Shown in pieces: positions 1 to 9,213 of a stretch of DNA of 64,000 nt. The notes below the pieces were generated by a model. The model ran no database searches. It saw only the letters and a program-made list of their open reading frames with translations, and was not told the origin of the DNA. Made by a program: the position numbers and the translations under genes. The stretch comes from Pseudomonas sp. (lineage in GTDB: Bacteria > Pseudomonadota > Gammaproteobacteria > Pseudomonadales > Pseudomonadaceae). Each line of letters starts with the position of its first letter. Position 1 is the first letter of the stretch. The stretch spans positions 1 to 64,000 of the forward strand of contig NZ_JAUYGD010000033.1 in the NCBI RefSeq assembly GCF_030690725.1, given 5' to 3'.

Positions 1-134
1 CTGCCGGTGACGTTCGGCGGCGGGATCATGATGGTGTAGGGCTCGCCGGAACCTTGCGGGGCGAAATAGTTGTTCGCCTCCCAGTTCTGGTACAGGGCGG
101 TTTCAATGGCGTGCGGCTGGTAGGTCTTGTCCAT
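1..134 (-). CDS. valS: Valyl-tRNA synthetase, N-terminal fragment (runs off the window)
   Basis: The reverse strand from an ATG at 134 reads [15 protein letters not shown] and continues to [10 protein letters not shown], the conserved N-terminus of class I valyl-tRNA synthetase just before its HIGH-type motif. ValS charges tRNA-Val in the cytoplasm. Only about 44 codons are inside the window. The order valS, small conserved protein, holC, pepA is the usual Pseudomonas arrangement, which supports the call. Confidence 0.93.
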   Translation of the reverse strand, partial: MDKTYQPHAIETALYQNWEANNYFAPQGSGEPYTIMIPPPNVTG

Positions 135-258
135 GCGCGGCGGGACCCTTATGACGGCTAGACGGAAAAGCCGGCAAGTATAGCGGGGATGGCCTGTGCG
201 ACGTAAGGGCGTGCTTGGTGCGGCTGACTGGTGGGCGTAAGGCTATATGGTGGCACTT

Positions 259-319
259 GTAGCCCGGATGTAATCCGGGGCAGCGCCTCCCGGATTGCGC
301 TGGAGCTTATCCGGGCTAC
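259..319. repeat. REP-like imperfect inverted repeat
   Basis: The arms at 259-269 and 309-319 (GTAGCCCGGAT and its complement) flank internal ATCCGG-type repeats. The element lies between valS and the next gene. Such GTAGCCCGGAT palindromes are common dispersed extragenic repeats in Pseudomonas genomes; a role in transcript ends is possible but not shown. Confidence 0.6.
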
Positions 320-325
320 GGGCGG

Positions 326-721
326 CTATCGGCGCGGCGGCAGCAGGCGGCTTAGGCGCGCATCCAGGCGACGTTTCAGCTCGGCCTCGATCTGCGGCAC
401 GAAATCGTCGATCACATCCTGCAGGATCAACTGGGCGGCGGCGCGCAGTTCGCTGTCCAGGCGGTTTAGTTCGCTGTCGCGGCTAACGCTCTGGCTGACG
501 GTTTCACGCAGGGTTTGCGCAATCGCTGGCTTGGGCGCAGGTGCTGGCGCGGCGGCCACGGGCGGCGGGGTGACGATTTCCGAGAGCAGGGGGATGCTGT
601 CCGGGTCGAGCGTGTCGATCAGCAGCGGTGGTTCGAGGTTTTCATCGCCCAGCAGTTGGCGGATCGACTCCAGGTCGTTCAGCAGTTGGGCGGGTTTTTG
701 CGGCAGTTTTGGGGTGTCCAT
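326..721 (-). CDS. Conserved hypothetical protein between holC and valS
   Basis: A 131-aa protein reading MDTPKLPQKPAQLLNDLESI. It has an acidic N-terminal half, a Pro/Ala-rich linker around residues 75-90 and a helical, charged C-terminus ending in basic residues. There is no signal peptide or membrane segment. It starts 10 bp after the holC stop, so it is probably co-transcribed with holC and pepA. An in-frame TTG nine bases upstream could also start it. The same position in P. aeruginosa holds a conserved protein of unknown function; I do not assign one here. Confidence 0.75.
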   Translation of the reverse strand: MDTPKLPQKPAQLLNDLESIRQLLGDENLEPPLLIDTLDPDSIPLLSEIVTPPPVAAAPAPAPKPAIAQTLRETVSQSVSRDSELNRLDSELRAAAQLILQDVIDDFVPQIEAELKRRLDARLSRLLPPRR

Positions 722-730
722 GGTGTGCAA

Positions 731-1147
731 CTAGAGTTCGACTCGTTTTGGATCATACCCGCGCTGCCGGTAACTGCGGAAATTCTCCCGGCAGGCGGTC
801 AGCAGGTCGGGTTCCTGGTTGACGATTTCAATCACCCGGCTAAAGCGCTCAACCTGCGGGGACAGGGTGCTGCCCAGGTTGATAAGTACACCTTTGGCGC
901 TGCTGGGTTCTTCGTCCAAGCCAATCACCACCGGGGCTTGCGCGTCTTCCTCGTGCAGGCTGTGCGGCACAAAGCTTTCCGCTTTAAAGCGCCACAGCAG
1001 TTCGTCTACCTCGCTGCATTGCTGCGCATCGCTGCCGCGCAGAAACACCGGCATGCCGGCGCGCCAGGCTTTCATCGCCAGCTGGCAGGCCGCACGCAGG
1101 CGGTCACCCGGCATGGCGGTGGAGAGGACGTAAAACTCGATGCGCAC
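731..1147 (-). CDS. holC: DNA polymerase III chi subunit
   Basis: A 138-aa protein beginning (GTG) MRIEFYVLSTAMPGDRL, with the chi-family features ACxLAxKAWRxG near residue 25 and a C-terminal RFSRVIEIVNQ region. Chi is part of the clamp-loader complex and links it to SSB. I chose the GTG at 1147 because a GGAGG lies seven bases upstream; the open frame continues further but only into the 1165-1220 inverted repeat. It lies downstream of pepA on the same strand, as in other pseudomonads. Confidence 0.9.
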   Translation of the reverse strand: MRIEFYVLSTAMPGDRLRAACQLAMKAWRAGMPVFLRGSDAQQCSEVDELLWRFKAESFVPHSLHEEDAQAPVVIGLDEEPSSAKGVLINLGSTLSPQVERFSRVIEIVNQEPDLLTACRENFRSYRQRGYDPKRVEL

Positions 1148-1164
1148 TAATGACCTCCAGATTA

Positions 1165-1220
1165 CGTAGGAGCGGGCCATGCCCGCGATTGCGACTTCGC
1201 GGGCATGGCCCGCTCCTACG
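1165..1220. repeat. Perfect 24-bp inverted repeat (Pseudomonas REP type)
   Basis: Arms 1165-1188 and 1197-1220 are perfect reverse complements of 24 bp separated by 8 bp, built around GTAGGAGCGGGCCATGCCC. It sits between pepA and holC. This is a well-known extragenic palindrome type in Pseudomonas; here it may act as a partial terminator or mRNA-stabilising hairpin between the two genes. Confidence 0.8.
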
Positions 1221-1255
1221 GGATAGCAAGGGTCGAGACCCTGCTGCATGCTGTG

Positions 1256-2797
<1,542 letters not shown>

Positions 2798-2892
2798 CTA
2801 TTTTTCGATGGTTCGCCAGTTGGGCGAGCCGGCAAGCAGTGCGGCTAGTTTGATCGTAGCCGCCTGAGCCTGACAACCCTGGAGTGTCTGGT

Positions 2893-4014
2893 TTGATCGT
2901 CTTCCGTTATCTGTCCCGTGAAGTGTTGTTGACCCTGAGTGCCGTGAGCGCGGTGCTGTTGGTCATCATTATGAGTGGCCGTTTTATCCGTTATCTGGCC
3001 CAGGCGGCGCAGGGTCTGCTCGATCCTGGGGTGCTGCTGCTGATCATGGCCTATCGGATTCCCGGCTTTTTGCAGCTGATTCTGCCGCTGGGGCTGTTTC
3101 TCGGTTTCCTCCTGGCCTATGGGCGGATGTACCTGGACAGCGAGATGACCGTGCTCTCGGCCACCGGCATGAGCCAGCAGCGCTTGTTTGCCTACAGCCT
3201 GGCGCCAGCGGCCCTGGTGGCATTGCTGGCCGGCTGGCTAAGCCTGGGTCTGGCCCCGCAAGGCGTCGAGCACGTAGCGCGGATTCTTAACCAGCAGAGC
3301 GCCATGACCGAGCTGGATACCCTGGTGCCTGGGCGTTTTCAATCGATGAAAAATGGCTCGCGAGTGACCTACACCGAGGAGTTGTCCGAAGATCGCGGCT
3401 CGTTGGCCGGGGTGTTTATCTCCGAGAAGCAGCTGTCCAGCAAAGGCGACAAGGAGCGCGGCATCTCAGTGCTGGTGGCTGAATCCGGTCGCCAGGAGAT
3501 TCAGGCCGATGGTAGCCGCTACCTGATTTTGGAAAACGGTTATCGCTACGACGGCAATCCGGGCCAGGCAGATTACCGCGCCATCAAATACGACACCTAT
3601 GGCGTGCTGCTGCCCAAGCCGGAGGTTGAGGCGGATGTCACCGACCGCGAGGCGATGCCGACGCGTGAGCTGATTGGTAATGACAAGCCGCGCATGCAGT
3701 CCGAATTGCAGTGGCGCTTGTCGATTCCGGTACTGGTCTTCGTGGTTACCCTGCTGGCGGTGCCGCTGTCGCGGGTCAACCCACGTCAGGGGCGCTTCCT
3801 CAAGCTGTTGCCGGCCATTCTGCTGTACATGGCTTACCTGGCGCTGTTGATTGGCGCACGCGGCGCGCTGGATAAAGAGAAAATCCCCGCAGCCCTGGGC
3901 TTGTGGTGGGTGCATGGGCTGTTCGCATTGATCGGGCTGCTGTTGCTGTATTGGGAACCGCTGCGCTTGCGCTGGGCGGCCCGTCGTGTGGCGCTGGAGG
4001 TGGCCCGTGGTTAA
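2893..4014 (+). CDS. lptF: LPS export ABC transporter permease LptF
   Basis: About 373 aa. It is one of two inner-membrane permeases of the LptB2FG transporter, which extracts lipopolysaccharide from the inner membrane and passes it to LptC. Hydrophobic helices lie at about residues 12-32, 45-75 and 95-120 and again near the C-terminus (270-350), around a periplasmic beta-jellyroll segment. I prefer the TTG at 2893 (MIVFRYLSREV), eight bases after GGAG; a GTG at 2884 would add three residues. It overlaps lptG by 8 bp. Confidence 0.94.
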   Translation: MIVFRYLSREVLLTLSAVSAVLLVIIMSGRFIRYLAQAAQGLLDPGVLLLIMAYRIPGFLQLILPLGLFLGFLLAYGRMYLDSEMTVLSATGMSQQRLFAYSLAPAALVALLAGWLSLGLAPQGVEHVARILNQQSAMTELDTLVPGRFQSMKNGSRVTYTEELSEDRGSLAGVFISEKQLSSKGDKERGISVLVAESGRQEIQADGSRYLILENGYRYDGNPGQADYRAIKYDTYGVLLPKPEVEADVTDREAMPTRELIGNDKPRMQSELQWRLSIPVLVFVVTLLAVPLSRVNPRQGRFLKLLPAILLYMAYLALLIGARGALDKEKIPAALGLWWVHGLFALIGLLLLYWEPLRLRWAARRVALEVARG

Positions 4015-5068
4015 GTTGGATCGCTATATCGGCGCACAGGTATTTGTCGCCATCCTCGCCGTGCTGGGCATCATTGTTGGTCTGGCGCTGCTGTTTGCCT
4101 TTATCGACGAGTTGGGTGATGTCGAGGACAACTACAGCCTGCTCGATGCCCTCGGCTATGTGCTGCTGACGGCGCCGCGACGCATCTATGAAATGCTGCC
4201 GATGGCCGCGCTGATCGGTTGCCTGATCGGCCTGGGCTCGCTGGCCAGTAACAGCGAGCTGACCATCATGCGCGCGGCCGGGGTGTCCATCGGGCGCATC
4301 GTCTGGGCGGTGATGAAGCCCATGTTGGTGCTGATGCTGGTCGGTGTGCTGATCGGCGAGTACCTCGCGCCCTATAGCGAAAATCAGGCACAGGCCAGCC
4401 GGGCCATGGCTCAGGGCGGCGGTGAAGCGCAGAGCGCCAAGCGCGGTCTGTGGCATCGCCAGGGGCAGGAGTATGTGCATATCAACGCCGTGCAGCCCAA
4501 TGGCGTGCTGCTCGGGGTGACCCGCTATCGCTTTGATGAACACAAGCGCATGCAGTCATCCAGCTTCGCCCGGCGCGCCCAGTACCAGGGCGATCACTGG
4601 CAGCTGGAAGATGTCGCGACCACACATTTCCGTGAGCGCAGCAGTGAAGTTATTGAGCAGGGCAGTGAGCGCTGGGATGTCGAGTTGACGCCACAGCTGC
4701 TCGGTACCGTGGTGCTGTCGCCGGATGCGCTGTCGATGACCGGGTTGTGGAACTACATCCACTACCTGGCCGAACAGGGCCTGAATAACAGCCAGTACTG
4801 GCTGTCGTTCTGGACCAAGGTGCTGCAGCCGTTGGTAACGGCGGCGCTGGTGCTGATGGCGATCTCCTTTATCTTCGGTCCGCTGCGCTCCGTGACCCTT
4901 GGGCAGCGGGTATTTACCGGGGTACTGGTGGGCTTTGTGTTCAAAATCAGCCAGGACCTGCTCGGCCCATCGAGCCTTGTATTCGGCTTCTCGCCGCTGC
5001 TGGCGGTGTTGATTCCAGCCGGTATCTGCGCCCTGGCCGGCGTTTGGTTGCTACGCCGCGCAGGTTGA
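4007..5068 (+). CDS. lptG: LPS export ABC transporter permease LptG
   Basis: About 353 aa from a GTG reading MVKLDRYIGAQVF. It is the partner permease of LptF, with the same layout: N-terminal helices (about 15-120, including the motif ELTIMRAAGVS that couples to the LptB ATPase), a periplasmic jellyroll (about 125-265), then three C-terminal helices. The start overlaps the end of lptF, which indicates translational coupling. A strong hairpin terminator follows at 5081. Confidence 0.94.
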   Translation: MVKLDRYIGAQVFVAILAVLGIIVGLALLFAFIDELGDVEDNYSLLDALGYVLLTAPRRIYEMLPMAALIGCLIGLGSLASNSELTIMRAAGVSIGRIVWAVMKPMLVLMLVGVLIGEYLAPYSENQAQASRAMAQGGGEAQSAKRGLWHRQGQEYVHINAVQPNGVLLGVTRYRFDEHKRMQSSSFARRAQYQGDHWQLEDVATTHFRERSSEVIEQGSERWDVELTPQLLGTVVLSPDALSMTGLWNYIHYLAEQGLNNSQYWLSFWTKVLQPLVTAALVLMAISFIFGPLRSVTLGQRVFTGVLVGFVFKISQDLLGPSSLVFGFSPLLAVLIPAGICALAGVWLLRRAG

Positions 5069-5080
5069 TTCAGGCGTAAA

Positions 5081-5115
5081 AAAGCCGGCGTGCACATGGA
5101 GTGCACGCCGGCTTT
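5081..5115. terminator. Bidirectional rho-independent terminator after lptG
   Basis: A 15-bp perfect stem (AAAGCCGGCGTGCAC, loop ATGGA) with A-rich and T-rich flanks. It lies between convergent lptG and the RDD gene and probably serves both. Confidence 0.85.
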
Positions 5116-5130
5116 CTTGTGTCTGTGGGG

Positions 5131-5625
5131 TTACTTCTTATGAATATTCTTCGGCAGCTGAATCACCTGGCTGTCCGAGTAAATGTCATGCCAGCTGCGC
5201 TTTTCTTTATCCCAAAGCACCCAGAGAAAACCCAGGCCCAGCAGCAGCCAGGAGCCGATGGCGACCAGAAAACGCAGCAGCGCCTGCCATAGGCTGATCG
5301 CTGTGCCGTCGGGGTTCTGGATACGCAAGCCCCAGACCTGCATGCCCAGGGTCTGGCCGTTGTGGGTCCAGAACTTGGCGAAAAAACCGAACAGGCTGAG
5401 AAACAGCACAGTCGAGAGCAAAGGGTCGCCATCCAGCGCGCCAGCGTCAGACATCTGCTTGAGCTGCGCCTCGCCGTAGAAGCCCATCAAGATCAGCTTG
5501 TAGATAAAGGTCACGACGATCAGCAGTGCGATGCACAGCAGAAAGTCATAAAACATCGCGGCGAGGCGGCGGATCAGTCCGGCGCTGGGGAATTCACCCT
5601 GCGGGCGCAGCAGGTGTTTCGGCAT
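5131..5625 (-). CDS. RDD family inner-membrane protein
   Basis: A 164-aa protein reading MPKHLLRPQGEFPSAGLIRRL. It carries the RDD-domain pattern: LIRRLAAMFYDFLL near residue 16 (family Arg and Asp), then TLGMQVWGLRI around residue 102, with three to four hydrophobic helices. RDD proteins are small multi-pass membrane proteins; some act in ion transport but most are uncharacterised. The same neighbour next to lptFG occurs in other pseudomonads. The ATG at 5625 was chosen because the upstream extension has no family similarity. Confidence 0.85.
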   Translation of the reverse strand: MPKHLLRPQGEFPSAGLIRRLAAMFYDFLLCIALLIVVTFIYKLILMGFYGEAQLKQMSDAGALDGDPLLSTVLFLSLFGFFAKFWTHNGQTLGMQVWGLRIQNPDGTAISLWQALLRFLVAIGSWLLLGLGFLWVLWDKEKRSWHDIYSDSQVIQLPKNIHKK

Positions 5626-5680
5626 GGTCGGCTCTTTGTGCAGTGGGTGTGTGCGGGTGCAATCTTGCCTTAACGGGCAT

Positions 5681-5711
5681 AAAAAAACCCCTGATGTTGC
5701 CATCAGGGGTT
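5681..5711 (-). terminator. Rho-independent terminator of the cold-shock gene
   Basis: Stem AACCCCTGATG with loop TTGC, followed on the reverse strand by a run of seven T. It lies 17 bp after the cold-shock gene stop codon. Confidence 0.85.
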
Positions 5712-5727
5712 CTTCAATGCGGCAGGA

Positions 5728-5940
5728 TTACTCCTGAATCTGTACTTCGTCAGCCTGCATGCCTTTCTGGCCTTGCACCGCGATAAAGCTGACTTTCTGG
5801 CCTTCTTTCAGGCTCTTGAAGCCGTTGCCTTGGATCGCGCGGAAGTGCACGAACAGATCCGGACCGCTTTCTGGAGTGATAAAACCAAAACCTTTCTCGT
5901 CGTTAAACCACTTGACGGTACCGTTCTGACGATTCGACAT
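5728..5940 (-). CDS. Cold-shock domain protein (CspA/CapB family)
   Basis: A 70-aa single cold-shock domain protein ([20 protein letters not shown]). RNP1 (KGFGFI) and RNP2 (DLFVHF) motifs are both intact. Proteins of this family bind single-stranded RNA and DNA and melt RNA structure. It closely resembles the CapB protein of Pseudomonas, but several paralogues exist, so no symbol is given. Several hundred bases upstream have no supported gene and may include a long 5' leader, as is common for cold-shock genes. Confidence 0.93.
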   Translation of the reverse strand: MSNRQNGTVKWFNDEKGFGFITPESGPDLFVHFRAIQGNGFKSLKEGQKVSFIAVQGQKGMQADEVQIQE

Positions 5941-6251
5941 GGTGTATTTCCTTGAACCTAGAGTTGATGACAGCCGCTACTCGACATGAGGGGCTGAATA
6001 CTGGTTGCTAGGCGGTGTGCGACGTCGAGCGGGATGTAGCGGATCTGGATGATCTACTGCACCAGGTCACGATTTTCGGCGACCCATGCAAACACAGTGG
6101 GGCAGACTTTACGACAACTCCCCGGCAAATGCCAAGCCCCTGCAGGGCATGCGGTTGCTGGGCTTGAGGCCCGCTTTCGACGTTCTGGGGAGTGTTTGTG
6201 GGGGGCGTAGGGTTGCCACCAGCGGATGGCAAAAAGGCGTTTGCCATTTGG

Positions 6252-6280
6252 TTGCTCAATATACGGCATTGCCGTACTAT
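6252..6280 (+). promoter_or_regulatory. Promoter and palindromic operator of the toxin-antitoxin operon
   Basis: TTGCTC (6252-6257), 17-bp spacer, TACTAT (6275-6280). Most of the spacer is a 15-bp palindrome at 6262-6276 (TACGGCA-T-TGCCGTA). The toxin ATG follows at 6288. This is the layout expected for an operator bound by the HTH antitoxin. Confidence 0.7.
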
Positions 6281-6287
6281 CGCCTTC

Positions 6288-6602
6288 ATGTATACAGTCT
6301 TCGAAACGGAAGTTTTCCAACGCTACGCTGATCTCATCTGGGCTGACGGTGAGCGTGAAGATTTCATCACCTGGTTGGCCGCTAATCCACTGGTTGGCGA
6401 CGTGATTCCTGGTGCGGGTGGCCTGCGTAAGGTTCGATGGTCGCGTGCGGGTATGGGCAAGCGCGGTGGTGCTCGGGTGATCTATTACAACGCGCTGTCC
6501 GACGGCCATATTTGGCTGCTGATCGCCTACACCAAGGCGAAGTTCGACAACTTGCCCGTGGCCTTCCTGAACCAACTGAAAGAGGCAATCGATCATGGAT
6601 AA
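6288..6602 (+). CDS. higB: HigB-type (RelE superfamily) toxin
   Basis: A 104-aa protein (MYTVFETEVFQRYADLIW). It has the HigB2/RelE-like core: GLRKVRWSRAGMGKRGG followed by RVIYYNALSDGHIWLL, typical of ribosome-dependent mRNA interferases with a basic catalytic face. It precedes and overlaps the antitoxin gene by 8 bp, the toxin-first order of hig systems. The symbol is by family resemblance. It is outside the prophage ends, so it belongs to the chromosome or an older island. Confidence 0.85.
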   Translation: MYTVFETEVFQRYADLIWADGEREDFITWLAANPLVGDVIPGAGGLRKVRWSRAGMGKRGGARVIYYNALSDGHIWLLIAYTKAKFDNLPVAFLNQLKEAIDHG

Positions 6603-6879
6603 AGAACTGGAGCAGTTCCAGGCGGATTTGCTGCGATCAGTCCGCGACATGAAAGCCGGTAAGGCAGCTCGCACCACGCAAGTGGAGCTTTCGCCTGTGG
6701 CAGAAGCGCGGGCTAAAGTAGGTTTTTCGCAACGTGCGTTCGCGGAGTTGTTGGGTGTGAGTCTGCGCACCCTGCAGGACTGGGAGCAAGGACGGCGTTC
6801 ACCGTCCGGTGCAGCCAAGACGCTGTTGCGCATTGCGGTACTGCACCCAGAAGCGCTGCGGGATTTACAGGTTGCGTGA
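6595..6879 (+). CDS. higA: HigA-type antitoxin with HTH domain
   Basis: A 94-aa protein. Residues about 38-85 form an XRE-type helix-turn-helix (VGFSQRAFAELLGVSLRTLQ then WEQGRRSPSGAA). HigA proteins bind and neutralise the toxin and repress their own operon; the palindrome at 6262-6276 is the probable operator. Translation is coupled to the toxin by the 8-bp overlap. Confidence 0.87.
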   Translation: MDKELEQFQADLLRSVRDMKAGKAARTTQVELSPVAEARAKVGFSQRAFAELLGVSLRTLQDWEQGRRSPSGAAKTLLRIAVLHPEALRDLQVA

Positions 6880-7240
6880 CGTCGGCGGTTGGTGTGCCGT
6901 TGGCGCCGGCCTGGGGGATGAAGCGTGACATGCTGAGCCCGAGCTATACCACTAGGTGGGATCAGTTGTGGAGGGTGAAGGCGGGGTAGGTAAGTCAGTG
7001 GCACCTTTTGGGTGCCACTGGAAGCACTCACTGGCTGATCAAAAGCATCAACAAAAGTTGAATGACCCTTAGCGCTTCGATCACAAGTACCAAGATAGTC
7101 GGCGACATAGCCGGCCCTCCGATGGATCACTGGAGTTTGGTGGATGCCTGGGTGCGTGCTAAAGTTTTAGCGCTAGCAAAACTGTTGCACCAGTGCATTC
7201 GATGAGCTACCCAGTAGTAGCACAGCGATGCAGGGTAATG

Positions 7241-7275
7241 AGCCGGCGTGAGTTTGCACCTCACGCCGGCTTTTT
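7241..7275 (+). terminator. Rho-independent terminator without an upstream gene
   Basis: Stem AGCCGGCGTGA (7241-7251) pairs with 7261-7271 and is followed by TTTTTATT. No open frame precedes it on the forward strand for over 350 bp, so it may end a small RNA. Confidence 0.7.
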
Positions 7276-7580
7276 ATTGCCTGCCCACCGCCTTGACTCC
7301 ATTCAAATACCACTCCTGGCCGGCATTGTAGCTTTACGTTTGCGGGGCAAGAAGGGTTAAAAATAAGAACAACTTGTGGATAAGTTGTGCTGTTTTCGAG
7401 GCGAATTTAGGAAGTGTCAGTGCGGGGTGGGGTCAGAAAATTTCTTGATATCGGACGCAAAGGCAGGTGTGTTGCTTGTCAGCGGTAGGTGCAGGCTGGG
7501 GAAGTAAGCAGTTTGCCGATAGCCTGTTTTTTCATTTCTTGTGGCACATTCATATTGTCTAAAGATGCGTGCTGAATAAC

Positions 7581-7629
7581 AAAAAGGCCCGGCGCTGTGG
7601 GGATTGTTCCTCTGCGCTGGGCCTTTTTT
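7581..7629. terminator. Bidirectional hairpin terminator
   Basis: AAAAAGGCCCGGCGC at 7581-7595 pairs with GCGCTGGGCCTTTTTT at 7614-7629 (one G-T pair). A very similar hairpin occurs inside the prophage right end at 52339-52382. Confidence 0.75.
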
Positions 7630-7672
7630 GTGCCTGCAATTCGTAGTCACGAATCTATGTGCTTCAAAGTCA

Positions 7673-7693
7673 TTGCGCCAAAATATGCCATGC
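7673..7693. promoter_or_regulatory. Degenerate integrase arm-type repeat on the host side
   Basis: TTGCGCCAAAATATGCCATGC resembles the paired TTACGCCA repeats at 7876-7896 and 52426-52446, and lies at almost the same distance (60 bp) from the att core as the right-end copy (62 bp). It is outside the prophage and may be a remnant of an earlier integration. Confidence 0.45.
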
Positions 7694-7697
7694 ATAA

Positions 7698-7724
7698 AAA
7701 AGGCCTTGATGATCAAGGCCTTTC
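7698..7724 (-). terminator. Former tRNA-Leu terminator, left of attL
   Basis: AAGGCCTTGA-TGA-TCAAGGCCTT at 7700-7722, with A-run giving a T-run on the reverse strand. It matches the terminator now downstream of the tRNA at 52449-52477 and was presumably the original tRNA terminator. Confidence 0.7.
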
Positions 7725-7732
7725 TTCAAATC

Positions 7733-7754
7733 TATGGTGCCCCGGGGGGGACTC
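7733..7754. repeat. attL core
   Basis: The 16 bp at 7733-7748 (TATGGTGCCCCGGGGG) are identical to 52488-52503; after one mismatch a further GACTC is shared. The sequence is the 3' end of the tRNA-Leu gene including CCA. Only this fragment of the tRNA exists on the left side. Confidence 0.92.
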
Positions 7755-7875
7755 TAAAGCCTTTGGCAGTTGGCGGCAGTTAACGGCAAATTCTGACAGG
7801 CCCAGCATTGGCGGGGCTTTCAGGCTTTCCGCTGTTGTCAGTTGGGGGCGGTTTCGTGCAGTTCCGTGATAGCCT

Positions 7876-7896
7876 TTACGCCAAATTTACGCCAAG
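7876..7896. promoter_or_regulatory. Integrase arm-type binding sites, left end
   Basis: Two direct TTACGCCA repeats separated by 4 bp (TTACGCCAAATTTACGCCAA). The same paired repeat occurs at the right end (52426-52446). Repeats flanking an attP core on both sides are typical arm-type sites of tyrosine integrases; binding is inferred. They lie just upstream of the integrase GTG. Confidence 0.6.
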
Positions 7897-7905
7897 GGGG
7901 CGGAT

Positions 7906-8904
7906 GTGGCGTCATTCAGGAAGCGGAGCGGCGGCTGGCGGGCTGAGGTGGTTAAGCGTGGGGTGCGGGAGTCGCAGACTTTCCCGACGAAAGCTCAGGC
8001 TCAGGCGTGGGCCACTCAGCGAGAGGCGGAAATCCTAGCCGGCGTGCCTGGGCACTCTGCTGGTGTAAGTTCGAGTCTTTCAGATGCGCTCAAACGATAC
8101 AAGGAAGAAGTGTCGCCCACCAAAGCCGGTAAGCGCTGGGAAGAGGTGCGGCTGGACAAGCTGGATAATGATCTGGAGTTTGCCGGGGCGCGTATTGGCG
8201 ACGTGACAGCAGACCAGATAGCCGAGTGGCGTGATGCCCGGCTAAAGAAGGTGGCCTCACCTACGGTTCGCCGTGAGATGACGTTGCTTTCCTCGGTGTT
8301 TGAGATTGCCAAGCGGGAGTGGCGATGGTGCGCTACCAACCCCGTGCGGGAAGTTAAGCGCCCAAGCAATGCGCGGCCGCGTGATCGGCGTATCCAGCCC
8401 GATGAGGAACATAAGCTGCTCTCTCGGCTGGGCTACGTTGAAGGGGCAAAGCCTGAAACGCTGCAGCAGGAACTGGCCGTTGCCTTCCTGCTGGCCATTG
8501 AAACGGCGATGCGGCAGGGCGAGATATTGGGTCTCACGAAGGCCACCACTCACCTGGCCAAGCGCTACGTGCGGCTTGAGGCCACCAAGAATGGCGACAG
8601 CCGTAACGTGCCGCTGAGCAAGCGTGCCGTTGAATTGCTGCAGTTGTTGATTGATGCGGCATCTGGGCGGCAGGAACTGTTCCGGCTCAAGTCCGCTTCG
8701 GCTGATGCGATGTTCCGCAAGGTGCGCAATGAGCTAGAGATTGTCGATCTGCACTTCCATGACACGCGGCATGAGGCGACCACGCGCCTTGCCAGGAAGC
8801 TGGACGTGCTCGATCTTGCCCGGATGACTGGGCACCGTGACCCGCGTTCGTTGATGGTGTACTACAACGCCACGGCGACCGAAGTCGCCGGTCGGTTGGA
8901 TTGA
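7906..8904 (+). CDS. int: Phage tyrosine integrase
   Basis: A 332-aa tyrosine recombinase that inserts and excises the prophage. The catalytic set is visible: Arg203 (AMRQGEILGL), Lys228 (ATKNGDSRN), His285/Arg288 (HDTRHE), His310 (TGHRDPRS) and nucleophile Tyr319. Residues 1-55 form the arm-binding domain and about 58-150 the core-binding domain. The GTG start at 7906 follows AAGGGGG by 5 bases. It lies 150 bp from attL and is convergent with the leftward operon ending at 8905. Confidence 0.95.
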   Translation: MASFRKRSGGWRAEVVKRGVRESQTFPTKAQAQAWATQREAEILAGVPGHSAGVSSSLSDALKRYKEEVSPTKAGKRWEEVRLDKLDNDLEFAGARIGDVTADQIAEWRDARLKKVASPTVRREMTLLSSVFEIAKREWRWCATNPVREVKRPSNARPRDRRIQPDEEHKLLSRLGYVEGAKPETLQQELAVAFLLAIETAMRQGEILGLTKATTHLAKRYVRLEATKNGDSRNVPLSKRAVELLQLLIDAASGRQELFRLKSASADAMFRKVRNELEIVDLHFHDTRHEATTRLARKLDVLDLARMTGHRDPRSLMVYYNATATEVAGRLD

Positions 8905-9213
8905 TCAGGCTGCCTTGCGGCCAGGCCGTGGGGCGGGAAGCTTGGAGCGATTCTGGCGTGCCCATGTGATTACCTCTGCCGCAAACCAACGCTTGGCTGC
9001 GCGGGTACCGGTTAGGCATGGCTGCAGCGGGCCTGGGAAGTCTGAGCGGGTCACTACGCGGCGCTCTGTGGTGTCGACTGCCAGCTTGAGGTAGGTGGCG
9101 ATATCCTCGGCGGTCCATAGTTGATCCTCGGGGGCTACCCGTGGCGTGCTGAGTTGCACGACCAGGTCTTTGATGGCTGCCAGTAGTTCGGCCGGGTTGG
9201 TATCTGTAGTCAC
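8905..9213 (-). CDS. Small HTH-type protein, candidate excisionase
   Basis: A 102-aa protein with a winged-helix/MerR-like segment at residues 31-75 (LWTAEDIATYLKLAVDTTER then DFPGPLQPCL and the TRAAKRWFAAEVITW stretch), the pattern of AlpA/Xis-type DNA-binding proteins. It ends one base after the integrase stop, in convergent orientation, and its GTG start overlaps the stop of the upstream gene. Position next to int suggests a recombination directionality factor; this is inference. Confidence 0.6.
   Translation of the reverse strand: MTTDTNPAELLAAIKDLVVQLSTPRVAPEDQLWTAEDIATYLKLAVDTTERRVVTRSDFPGPLQPCLTGTRAAKRWFAAEVITWARQNRSKLPAPRPGRKAA

Larger units (their letters stand above)
6880..7732. 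other. Gene-poor stretch between higA and the prophage
   Basis: No supported coding gene. It holds a 10-bp-stem hairpin at 6996-7020, a strong terminator at 7241-7271 with T-run, a DnaA-box-like TGTGGATAA at 7375-7383, a bidirectional hairpin at 7581-7629 and, from about 7581 to 7732, sequence that resembles the prophage right end (52336-52487). This was the region downstream of the tRNA-Leu gene before phage insertion. Confidence 0.6.

Noticed and set aside
6054..7130. 358-aa reverse frame across the toxin-antitoxin genes
   Set aside because: Antisense shadow with no start signal; the forward TA genes have a promoter, overlap and recognisable domains.
7375..7383. DnaA-box match TGTGGATAA
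   Set aside because: A single box without iterons or an AT-rich region; expected by chance and not evidence of an origin.
7417..7716. 99-aa reverse-strand frame left of attL
   Set aside because: It crosses two hairpin terminators and part of the att region, and has no ribosome-binding site or recognisable family.
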